The notes below the pieces were generated by a model. That model saw only the letters and a program-made list of their open reading frames with translations, made no database searches and had not been told where the DNA came from. The translations under genes were made by a program, and so were the position numbers. Positions 8,376 to 14,944 of a DNA stretch of 64,000 nucleotides are shown in pieces. The stretch's first letter is position 1, and each line of letters begins with the position of its first letter. Source of the DNA: DATKRB01 sp036501425 (GTDB taxonomy: Bacteria > Actinomycetota > Acidimicrobiia > Acidimicrobiales > RAAP-2); NCBI GenBank assembly GCA_036501425.1, contig DASYAI010000040.1, positions 62,001 through 126,000 on the forward strand, in the 5' to 3' direction.

Positions 8376-9266
8376 CTAGCCAACCCGTCCAGGCGCTGCC
8401 TCGGCGAGACCGAAGGCCTCGGCCACCGCGAGCAGAGCGTCGAGGTGGTCGTCGAGCGACGACAGCCCGGCGCCCATGGTGTTGACCGACACGTGGGAGG
8501 CACCGGCCTCCTGCCAGCGACCCAGGTGATCGGCGGCTCGCTCGGCGCCCCCGTCGCCCCACGTCACCCGGCCCTCCATCCCGAGCTCGGCCGGGTCACG
8601 GCCGGCGGACCGAGCCCCCTCCTCGACCATGGCACGGGCCTCGTCGAGGGGCGACCCCGGCGGGACCATCGGGAACCACCCGTCGGCCAGGGCCCCGGCC
8701 CGGCGGAGCGCGGCCGGCGAGCGGGCGCCGAACCAGATCGGGATCGGGCGCTGGATGGGGAGGGGAGCCAGTCCGGCCCCCGTCACCCGGTCGTGCTCGC
8801 CGGCCTGGGTGACGCTGTGCTCGGTCCACAGCCGGCGCAGCAGCTCGACTTGCGCGCCCAGGCGGCGACCCCGTCCGGCGAAAGGCACGCCCAGCGCCTC
8901 GTACTCGACCTCGTTCCAGCCGAGACCGACGCCGAGCCGGAACCGGCCGCCACTCAGCAGGTCCACCTCGGCGGCCTGCTTGGCCACCAGCACCGTCTGG
9001 CGTTGGGGAAGGATCACCACGCCGCTGACCAGCTCCAGCGAGGTCACCGCGGCCAGGTAGCCGAACAGCACCAGCGGTTCGTGGAAGGTGGTGGACACGT
9101 CGTAGGCACCGCTCCAGCCGACGTGGACCGCCGGGTCGGCCCCGACCACGTGGTCGTAGGCCAGCAGGTGCTGGTAGCCCATGGCCTCGACCCGCTCGCC
9201 GTAGCGCCGCACGTCGGCCACCGACGCGCCGATCTCGGTCTGGGGGAACACGACGCCCACGTGCAT
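8376..9266 (-). CDS. LLM-class F420-dependent oxidoreductase
   Basis: The 296-residue luciferase-like TIM-barrel protein begins with the usual MHVGVVFPQTEIG strand. It has HLLAYDHVVG in barrel strand 2, the LSGGRFRLGVGLGWNEVEY segment typical of F420-using members, and IPIWFGARSPAALRRA near the end. Actinobacterial members reduce or oxidise diverse substrates with coenzyme F420; FMN use cannot be excluded. The F0 synthase gene fbiC in this window supports F420 availability. The ATG at 9266 is preceded by TAGACA six nt upstream, one mismatch from a leaderless TANNNT promoter. Confidence 0.88.
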   Translation of the reverse strand: MHVGVVFPQTEIGASVADVRRYGERVEAMGYQHLLAYDHVVGADPAVHVGWSGAYDVSTTFHEPLVLFGYLAAVTSLELVSGVVILPQRQTVLVAKQAAEVDLLSGGRFRLGVGLGWNEVEYEALGVPFAGRGRRLGAQVELLRRLWTEHSVTQAGEHDRVTGAGLAPLPIQRPIPIWFGARSPAALRRAGALADGWFPMVPPGSPLDEARAMVEEGARSAGRDPAELGMEGRVTWGDGGAERAADHLGRWQEAGASHVSVNTMGAGLSSLDDHLDALLAVAEAFGLAEAAPGRVG

Positions 9267-9380
9267 ACGACCTGTCTAGCGCGTCCCCGCCGTTCGGCCC
9301 TTTCCGGGCCCGTCCGGGTCTTCGGTCCGGTCGGTCGGTGCAGGCCCACTCGACGCCGGCCCGCCGTTGGGGCACGCTGC

Positions 9381-9420
9381 TCGGAGGACGGGCGGTCGTC
9401 TCGGAGGACGGGCGGTCGTC
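9381..9420. repeat. Exact 20-bp tandem duplication
   Basis: tcggaggacgggcggtcgtc occurs twice back to back (9381-9400 and 9401-9420) in the spacer between the divergent LLM and split-barrel genes, 26 bp before the latter's start codon. Each copy contains cggaggac, which resembles a ribosome binding site, but the functional one (gaggagg) lies closer to the gene. Confidence 0.9.
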
Positions 9421-9445
9421 CGGGTAATTCACCGAGGAGGCAGAG

Positions 9446-9940
9446 ATGGCTGAGCCCACCACGACCACCCCCGCAACGCCCCGCGGCCAGCGACGGGGCA
9501 GGCGCATCGCGATGTCGTCCGATGAGCTGGACGGTTTTTTGGGCCTGGAGCGGACGTGCCGGGTCGCCACGGTCGGGCGCGACGGCGCGCCCCACAACGT
9601 GCCGTTGTGGTTCGTCTGGGACGGGCGCGCCCTCTGGCTCAACTCGGTGGTGAAGAGCCAGCGCTGGACCGACCTCGCCCGAGACCCCCGCGCCAGTGTC
9701 GTGATCGACGCCGGGGAGGCCTACGGCGAGCTGCGCGGCGTCGAGCTGGTCGGTCGGTTCGAGCCGGTCGGCGATGTGCCCCGCACCGCGGCGCCCGACC
9801 CCGCGGTGGCCACGGCCGAGCAGCTCTTCGCAACGAAGTACGGCGGCAGCGACACCTTCGTACCCGATGGGCGCCACGCCTGGCTGCGACTGCTCCCCGA
9901 AAAGACGGTCAGCTGGGACTTTCGCAAGCTGGGCGGCTGA
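9446..9940 (+). CDS. PNPOx-like split-barrel flavin/F420 protein
   Basis: The 164-residue protein has the pyridoxamine 5'-phosphate oxidase-like fold: ERTCRVATVGRDGAPHNVPL opens the barrel, FVWDGRALWLNS and SVVIDAGEAYGELRGVELVG continue it, and AWLRLLPEKTVSWDFRKL closes it. Actinobacterial members bind FMN, heme or F420 (FDOR-B group); which one is used cannot be read here. The first 22 residues are Thr/Pro/Arg-rich and probably disordered. The ATG at 9446 follows a good gaggagg site. Closeness to the divergent F420-type LLM gene makes F420 use plausible (inference). Confidence 0.85.
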   Translation: MAEPTTTTPATPRGQRRGRRIAMSSDELDGFLGLERTCRVATVGRDGAPHNVPLWFVWDGRALWLNSVVKSQRWTDLARDPRASVVIDAGEAYGELRGVELVGRFEPVGDVPRTAAPDPAVATAEQLFATKYGGSDTFVPDGRHAWLRLLPEKTVSWDFRKLGG

Positions 9941-9967
9941 CCGGCCCGGAGCGGGCGAGCGCTCCGA

Positions 9968-10201
9968 TCAGTCGAAGAACTCGATCGTCGCGTTGTACGC
10001 CCCGCAACCACACACGAAGGTCATGCCCTGGGCGTCGCCGGGCTCTACCCCTTCGAGCAGGAGGCTGCCGCATTGGCCGCACGAGAAGGAGAGCGGCCCG
10101 GTCCCGCGCACCGGTGTCCGATGGTTTCCGAGCGGCCCGCCGACGACGGTGCGAGCCTCGGGTGCCGGGATCACGATGAGGGGGATCACCTGCTCGTCCA
10201 T
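9968..10201 (-). CDS. Small zinc-ribbon protein, unknown function
   Basis: The 77-residue protein has a hydrophobic N-terminal strand (QVIPLIVIPAPEA). A Cys cluster follows: CGQC about residues 41-44 and CGC about residues 64-66, typical of a zinc knuckle or rubredoxin-like ribbon. No family is recognised. The ATG at 10201 has TAGGAT 6 nt upstream on its strand, so the mRNA is probably leaderless. It lies tail to tail with the split-barrel gene (27 bp apart). Confidence 0.7.
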   Translation of the reverse strand: MDEQVIPLIVIPAPEARTVVGGPLGNHRTPVRGTGPLSFSCGQCGSLLLEGVEPGDAQGMTFVCGCGAYNATIEFFD

Positions 10202-10207
10202 CTCGCG

Positions 10208-10213
10208 ATCCTA
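10208..10213 (-). promoter_or_regulatory. -10 element, leaderless zinc-ribbon gene
   Basis: TAGGAT on the minus strand, 6 nt before the ATG at 10201, fits a leaderless transcript. Confidence 0.5.
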
Positions 10214-10258
10214 CGCGACCCACTCGTGGGAGCCACATCGAGTCGAGTATCCTGCATC

Positions 10259-10274
10259 TGTCATAGTGATGACA
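10259..10274. promoter_or_regulatory. Perfect inverted repeat TGTCAT-N4-ATGACA
   Basis: Six-base arms separated by agtg, located about 60 bp upstream of the zinc-ribbon gene start. The size and symmetry suit a dimeric repressor operator. No cognate regulator is identified. Confidence 0.4.
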
Positions 10275-10361
10275 CAGCTCCATATTCGATCAACTCATCG
10301 CCGTCGGCCGTCCGGCGGCACGGCGCCATGCGCCCGACCCACGGCGCCGCCCACCGGATCC

Positions 10362-10412
10362 GTGCGCACAGAAGGGGTGCGCACAAAAGGGGAGGAGCGG
10401 CGGCTCCTCCCC
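10362..10412. other. Direct repeats plus strong hairpin, candidate structured RNA or terminator
   Basis: Two direct copies of GTGCGCACARAAGGG (10362-10376 and 10377-10391) run into a perfect 10-bp stem, GGGGAGGAGC (10389-10398) and GCTCCTCCCC (10403-10412), with a GGCG loop. Outer GCACA/TGTGC can extend the stem. Read on the minus strand the hairpin is followed by TTTTG, like an intrinsic terminator; on the plus strand it is not. A minus-strand transcript ending here would be an unannotated RNA. Confidence 0.5.
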
Positions 10413-10615
10413 TCTCGTGTGCAGCAGGCTGGGAACTGTGCTGCGAGGACCAGCGTAGGGTTGGCCCGTCCCCGGGGCGTCCCCCCGGCGTCTCGCCCGT
10501 GATTTTCTCTGGTCGGGGCGCCGATCGGACACCGGTGGGTCCCAACTCGCGCACTCAACCCCACCCGCACCGTGCACGCAACCCCACGGCAACCCGGTGT
10601 CGCCACAATGCTCGA

Positions 10616-10843
10616 ATGAGCCTGATCGCGCCCATTCCGGGGACGTGCTTCGGCACGGTCGTCCGGGACGGCTTGAGCTACCCCTGCCCGGGACCGATCG
10701 TGTGGCACGGCACCCTCAAGACCACCCGCAACGGTCTGTGTTGGGAAGCCGACGCCTGCGAGCACCACGGGCGCAAGCTGATGGACCGCTACCGCACGAG
10801 CCGAGTGGGAATGGTCTACTCGGGGCCGGCCGAACGGGCCTGA
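10616..10843 (+). CDS. Conserved-looking 75-residue protein, unknown function
   Basis: The product, starting MSLIAPIPGTCFGTVVRDG, is 75 residues and compact, with Cys residues at about 11, 24, 43 and 49 plus two Trp and two adjacent His (CEHHGRKLMDRYR). The Cys/His pattern suggests metal binding, but I recognise no family. It ends with a polar tail. The ATG at 10616 has CACAAT 6 nt upstream, one mismatch from a leaderless -10. The upstream open frame is low-complexity and not credible. It is followed by the spherulin-4-like gene after 128 bp on the same strand. Confidence 0.6.
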   Translation: MSLIAPIPGTCFGTVVRDGLSYPCPGPIVWHGTLKTTRNGLCWEADACEHHGRKLMDRYRTSRVGMVYSGPAERA

Positions 10844-10893
10844 GCCCGCCGACTGCGCCCTCACTCGCAGAGGACGGCCGGCCGGTCGACCTC

Positions 10894-10899
10894 TACAAT
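10894..10899 (+). promoter_or_regulatory. Candidate -10 element (TACAAT) for the spherulin-4-like gene
   Basis: TACAAT is a near-consensus sigma-70 -10 in a GC-rich spacer, 72 nt before the ATG at 10972. No good -35 is seen. It implies a leader of roughly 65 nt. Confidence 0.4.
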
Positions 10900-10971
10900 C
10901 CTCCCCGAGCCGCCGGCCGACGTCGACTGAGAGGTGCCTCGCTGCCACTGGTCCAGGGCCAGATCATCCCG

Positions 10972-11814
10972 ATGTACGTGTACCCGGTGGACATCGCCGG
11001 CGAGGCGGCGGGCGAGCGGGAGTGGGAGGCGGCGAGCGCCGAGGCGACGCGCCGAGGCGAGGCAGCCGCCGAGGCTCCGGGGCCCAGCTACCTGATCGCC
11101 AACGTCTTCGACGGCGTCGTGCATCCCGAGGCCCGCCCTCCCCGCCCGCACGAGCCCGGCACGGCCGACGGCTTCGCCGACCCGGCGGCGTCCACCTACG
11201 CGTGGGACGACTCCGGACGTCGCGCCCCCACGATCGACCCTAACTACGCCCGGATCATCGCCCGCTGCGCGCCCCGCACGCCGGTCCTCGGCTACGTCAG
11301 CACCCGCTACGGGGCGCGCCCGCTCGGCCGCCCCGGCACGGTCGACCCGACGACGGTGCTCGGCCAGGTGCGCCTCTGGAGGTGGCTGTACCCGGCGATC
11401 GGTGGCGTCTTCCTCGACGAGGTCAGCTCGAGCCCGGACGACGGTCATGGCGACTACTACGAGACGGTCACCGCGGCAGTCGACGGGAAGGTGGTCGCCA
11501 ACCTCGGCACGCCCCCGCCGACCGACTGGCTCCTCGCCCGCCAGATCGCCGACACCCTGGTCGTCTTCGAGAACACCGCGGCGGCCTTCGACCGGTTCGC
11601 CATGCCAGCGTGGGCGGCGGCCCACCCGCCGTCCGCCTTCGCCGCTATCGCCCATGGCGCGACCTCCCCCGACGACGTGCGACGGATCCGACGCCGGAGC
11701 AGCGCGATGGACATCGGTGCGCTCTACGTCACCGATCGGACGATGGCCGACGGCAATCCCTATCGGGGCCTGCCCTCGCCCCCGTTCTGGCGTGCCTTGC
11801 TCGCTCCTCTCTGA
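10972..11814 (+). CDS. Spherulin-4-like glycoside hydrolase-type protein
   Basis: The 280-residue product matches the spherulation-specific family 4 pattern: an initial MYVYP strand, then SYLIANVFDGV, DPNYARIIARC, PVLGYVSTRYGARP, YPAIGGVFLDEVSS, and a late DTLVVFENT strand. The order VLGYVxTxYG ... GVFLDE is the family core, a TIM-barrel fold with an acidic pocket related to glycoside hydrolases. No signal peptide is visible from this start, which is unusual since many relatives are secreted. The ATG at 10972 lacks a strong ribosome binding site, so an upstream non-ATG start is possible. It is convergent with the patatin gene. Confidence 0.75.
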   Translation: MYVYPVDIAGEAAGEREWEAASAEATRRGEAAAEAPGPSYLIANVFDGVVHPEARPPRPHEPGTADGFADPAASTYAWDDSGRRAPTIDPNYARIIARCAPRTPVLGYVSTRYGARPLGRPGTVDPTTVLGQVRLWRWLYPAIGGVFLDEVSSSPDDGHGDYYETVTAAVDGKVVANLGTPPPTDWLLARQIADTLVVFENTAAAFDRFAMPAWAAAHPPSAFAAIAHGATSPDDVRRIRRRSSAMDIGALYVTDRTMADGNPYRGLPSPPFWRALLAPL

Positions 11815-11830
11815 CCGGGCGCGCCGGGCG

Positions 11831-11883
11831 CAGCGCAGTCCAACGCAGCGCAGTCCAACGCACCCCAGTCCAACACAGCGCAG
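11831..11883. repeat. 15-bp tandem repeat, 3.5 copies
   Basis: The unit cagcgcagtccaacg is exact at 11831-11845 and 11846-11860, altered at 11861-11875, and partial at 11876-11883. It fills the spacer between the convergent spherulin-4-like and patatin genes. Confidence 0.85.
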
Positions 11884-11887
11884 CCGC

Positions 11888-13291
11888 TCAGCCGGAGGAG
11901 AGCTCGAGCCCGAGCTCGGGCACTTCGGGGGGTCGGGGTCCCGCGTGCACCTCGAAGTTGCGCCACCAGGCATCGGCGTCCTTGGGCACGGGCAACCCCA
12001 GGCTCCTTCGCTCGGTGAGCGCGTCACGCACCGTCTGCTTCAGCTTGAGCAGCGGGTCGAGGTCCGGTCCGCTGGCCCGTCCGCGGGCCCACAGCTCCTC
12101 CTCGCGATGCCAGGCCAACGTACGGGCGGTGACGATGGCGTCGGTGGCGTCGACGCCCGCGGCGCGGGTCGCGTCACTGACCTCGGCCAGCAGGTCGGCC
12201 GCCCGGCACCACCCGTAGTCCATGTCGAGCAGCATCAGGCCCTGCGAGACCTCGAACGGACCGACCACGTCGACGGTGGGATCGATCACCGTCAGGGTGG
12301 CTCCGGGCGGCAGGGGCTGGGCCACGTCGGCCTTCTGGCGCTCACTGAAGGCGATCGCGCTGAGCGCCCGCAGGAACACGTCGATCGCGTTGGCCGTCGT
12401 GTAGTCGCGCCGGTCGGGCGGTTGCTCGAGGGGCACCGCCACCACGGCGAAGATCCGGTCCGCCCCCAGCCGCAGCGCCGGCAGCACCGGGATGTTCTGC
12501 AGGACCCCGCCGTCGACGTAGACGTCGTCGGCCAGGGGGCGCGGCGGGAACACCATGGGAACGCTGGACGACGCGATGACGGCCTCGATCAGGTCGACCG
12601 GCCCGGCACCGGCGCCCGCCACCGGGGTGAGGGCGTCGTCCTCGACGATGTCGCCTGACCCGGTGACATAACGCAACCGGCCGGCCTGCAGTGCGGTCAC
12701 CGCCAGCCGCAGGTCCAGCCCGGGCCTCGCGATGAGGGCGGGGTCGACCCGGTGGATGCCGCTCGGGCCACCGAGGCGCAGGGCCTCGGCGAGCGGTTCG
12801 AGGGTCATGATGGATCCGGCGTTGCCCCGCAGGCCGCGACGCGCCCGGCGCAGCCGGGGCAGCGTCCGCAGGAGCGCCAATCCGGCGGCGATCGCCCGCC
12901 GGCCCGAGCCCGGGGCAGTCGGCACCCCGCCTACGGTGGGGCCGAGGCCGTCTTCGGGTGCCGGCGGGCGGGTCCGATCGGTGAGCAGCTGGTCGATGGC
13001 AGTGCCCAGGCGGGTGCCATGGAGCGCCGCCATCCAGGGCTGGGTCCCGAAGAGCAGCTCGGTGTGGGTCATCGCCAACAGGTCGTCGCGCAGCTGCCGG
13101 GCCCGAAGCACGAACTCCTCGGGCGTGCGCGCCTGGGCGATCACCGATCCGGCGATGGCGCCGGCGGAGGCCGCCGTGACGACGTCGGGGGTGATGGCGC
13201 GCTCTTCGACCAGGTACCGGATCGCTCCCGCCTCGAAGGCGCCCTTCGCCCCCCCTCCCGCCAGCACAAAGGCGGTGCGCCCACGATCCAT
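11888..13291 (-). CDS. Patatin-like phospholipase
   Basis: The 467-residue protein has the patatin layout: oxyanion loop GGGAKGAFEAG (about 12-22), nucleophile elbow TAASAGAIAG (Ser42) and the catalytic Asp in VYVDGGVLQNIP (about 250). Patatins are Ser/Asp-dyad acyl hydrolases on phospholipids or other acyl esters. Here the first Gly of the usual GxSxG elbow is Ala. A middle segment (about 95-140) is Pro/Arg-rich and probably a membrane-binding or disordered insert. The ATG at 13291 is preferred over the one at 13309 because GGGAGG lies 10 nt before it. Confidence 0.88.
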   Translation of the reverse strand: MDRGRTAFVLAGGGAKGAFEAGAIRYLVEERAITPDVVTAASAGAIAGSVIAQARTPEEFVLRARQLRDDLLAMTHTELLFGTQPWMAALHGTRLGTAIDQLLTDRTRPPAPEDGLGPTVGGVPTAPGSGRRAIAAGLALLRTLPRLRRARRGLRGNAGSIMTLEPLAEALRLGGPSGIHRVDPALIARPGLDLRLAVTALQAGRLRYVTGSGDIVEDDALTPVAGAGAGPVDLIEAVIASSSVPMVFPPRPLADDVYVDGGVLQNIPVLPALRLGADRIFAVVAVPLEQPPDRRDYTTANAIDVFLRALSAIAFSERQKADVAQPLPPGATLTVIDPTVDVVGPFEVSQGLMLLDMDYGWCRAADLLAEVSDATRAAGVDATDAIVTARTLAWHREEELWARGRASGPDLDPLLKLKQTVRDALTERRSLGLPVPKDADAWWRNFEVHAGPRPPEVPELGLELSSG

Positions 13292-13346
13292 CGGCCCCGA
13301 TCCTCCCATCGGGGAATCGTGCCGCGAAAATCCTGCCGGTGCCGGC

Positions 13347-13547
13347 TCAGCCGCCGGCAGCCGCCGTCACCACCTCGACGTGGGCTCCGTCGGTGACCAC
13401 CACGCTCGCCCAGCGCGAGCGGGGGACCACCTCACGGTCGACCGCGACCGCCACTCCCCGGTCGCTCGGGCAGACCGAGGCCACCACATCGGCAACCGTC
13501 GTCCCCGCCTCGAGCACCGCCACCGTGCCGTTCACGCGCACGTGCAC
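13347..13547 (-). CDS. thiS: Sulfur carrier protein ThiS
   Basis: The 66-residue ubiquitin-like protein starts VHVRVNGTVAVLEAGTTVAD and ends TAAAGG. The C-terminal Gly-Gly is the residue pair adenylated and converted to thiocarboxylate in thiamin thiazole synthesis. The length is normal for ThiS. The start is GTG at 13547 (GTG at 13541 also possible); the frame is open much further upstream but that part overlaps thiO. It lies 58 bp after thiO on the same strand. The thiG partner is not in this window. Confidence 0.85.
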   Translation of the reverse strand: MHVRVNGTVAVLEAGTTVADVVASVCPSDRGVAVAVDREVVPRSRWASVVVTDGAHVEVVTAAAGG

Positions 13548-13605
13548 CGCGCTCGCGCCACCGCGCCCTCGCTCCGGGAAACCGCCCCCTCGCTCGGGGA
13601 AGCAG

Positions 13606-14766
13606 TCAGCCGGCATCGATCCACCCGGCCCGCTCGGCTCGGCGCACGTCGAACCGGCGCACCGCCTCGGGCACGGGCTCGCCGACGAGCAGCGCGCCGA
13701 TCGCATCGGCGGTGACCGGTGTGAGCAGGACCCCGTTGCGGTAGTGCCCGCTCGCCACGGCCAGACCGCGTACCCGGGTCCAGCCGATGAACGGACCGTT
13801 GTCCGGCGAGGCGGGGCGCAGGCCGGCGATCGCCTCCACCAACTCCAGCTCGTCGACCAGCGGCACCAGTGCACGGGCATCGCTCAACAGGTCGTGCACC
13901 GCACCCGCCTGCACGGTCGTGTCGAATCCCCGCTCCTCGGTCGTGGCGCCGATCACCAGCGAACCGTCGCCCCGGGCGACGAGGTAACAGGGCCGGCCGT
14001 GGACGACGCCCCGGACGCTCGGGCCGAACAGGGCAGCCCGGCCCGCCCCGCGCAGCCGCAGGACATGGCCCTTCACTGGTCGCACCGGAGGCACGGTGCC
14101 GGGCGGCACGCCGCCCAGGCATGCGGTCCGGCAGCCCGCCGAGAGCACCACGGTGGACGCCGCCAACCGCTCGCCCCCGAGGAGCCGGACCCCTCGGACG
14201 GCACCGGCCCCGGCGCCCCGGTCGATCTCCACCGTCGCCACCGTCTCGGATCGCACGACGACGCCGGCCCGCCGGCAGGCGGCCAGCAGCGCGTCCACCA
14301 GCGCTCGGTTGTCCACCTGGTGGTCGCCCGGCAGGTGACCGCCCCCCCGCACCTCGGGGGACAGCGCGGGCACGAGGTCGCGGCACTCCGATGCGGCCAG
14401 GCGGTCGGCGGGCAGCCCGAGGGAGCGGTAGAGCGGCAGCAGGTCGTCGATGACCGCCCGGTCCGAGCCGTCGAGGCCCACGGCGAGCGCGCCGCACCGG
14501 CGGTAGCCGACCGCCGTCCCGGTCTCCTCCTCCAGCTCACCGGCGAAGGTGCCCCAGCGCGCCGCACCGGCCAGCAGCAGCTCGGCCAGGTGGCGCTCCC
14601 CGAACGAGAGCTCGCTCACCGGGGCCAGCAGGCCGGCCGCCACCCAGGATGCCCCCCGCCCCGGGGCCGGATCGACCACCACCGCCGAAAGCCCCCGCGC
14701 CGCCGCCGCACGTGCGCCGGCCAGGCCAATGACGCCGCCGCCGACGAACACCACATCGGTCACCAC
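13606..14766 (-). CDS. thiO: Glycine oxidase ThiO
   Basis: This 386-residue FAD-dependent amine oxidase oxidises glycine to iminoacetate (dehydroglycine) for thiazole synthesis. VVFVGGGVIGLAGARAAAA is the FAD-binding Rossmann motif (residues 6-24). Other landmarks are the DAO-family HQVDNRALVDALL, VKGHVLRLRG, and the C-terminal FAD contact GHYRNGVLLTPVTA. Co-location with thiS confirms the assignment over other DAO-type oxidases. The GTG at 14766 has TAGGAT 7 nt upstream, so the mRNA is probably leaderless, which leaves no room for a thiamin riboswitch. It is divergent from gltB. Confidence 0.9.
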   Translation of the reverse strand: MVTDVVFVGGGVIGLAGARAAAARGLSAVVVDPAPGRGASWVAAGLLAPVSELSFGERHLAELLLAGAARWGTFAGELEEETGTAVGYRRCGALAVGLDGSDRAVIDDLLPLYRSLGLPADRLAASECRDLVPALSPEVRGGGHLPGDHQVDNRALVDALLAACRRAGVVVRSETVATVEIDRGAGAGAVRGVRLLGGERLAASTVVLSAGCRTACLGGVPPGTVPPVRPVKGHVLRLRGAGRAALFGPSVRGVVHGRPCYLVARGDGSLVIGATTEERGFDTTVQAGAVHDLLSDARALVPLVDELELVEAIAGLRPASPDNGPFIGWTRVRGLAVASGHYRNGVLLTPVTADAIGALLVGEPVPEAVRRFDVRRAERAGWIDAG

Positions 14767-14773
14767 GGGACGG

Positions 14774-14779
14774 ATCCTA
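14774..14779 (-). promoter_or_regulatory. -10 element, leaderless thiO promoter
   Basis: TAGGAT on the minus strand, 7 nt before the GTG at 14766. Confidence 0.5.
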
Positions 14780-14944
14780 GGGGTGGGGCGAGGACGGGGC
14801 CCCGGCGGAGTGCTGGTAGAGTCGCTTCACTGCTCAAGGGCCAGCGTCGTCCCGGGCGGCAGGATCTCCATCAGTTGAACGCCATCTGTGGAGCGACCCG
14901 CCCGGTCGAACGACGCAGACGGCAACGAGCCCGGAAGGACGACC

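Larger units (their letters stand above)
10202..10615. other. 414-bp intergenic region between divergent small genes
   Basis: There is no convincing protein gene here. The region holds the minus-strand promoter at 10208, an inverted repeat at 10259-10274, two 15-bp direct repeats leading into a strong GC hairpin (10362-10412), and a plus-strand TAGGGT at 10456-10461 that could serve a leadered transcript for the 75-residue gene. The density of structure suggests an RNA element or regulatory region rather than neutral spacer. Confidence 0.6.

Noticed and set aside
11831..11883. Tandem repeats considered as a CRISPR-like array
   Set aside because: There are no unique spacers between units; the same holds for the other tandem repeats in the window, and no cas genes are present.
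13548..13880. Longer version of thiS starting upstream
   Set aside because: The added part overlaps thiO and shows no conservation-like pattern; ThiS proteins are about 65-70 residues.
14767..14944. Thiamin (TPP) riboswitch upstream of thiO
   Set aside because: The -10 lies 7 nt from the start codon, leaving no leader, and I see no TPP-box sequences in the spacer.
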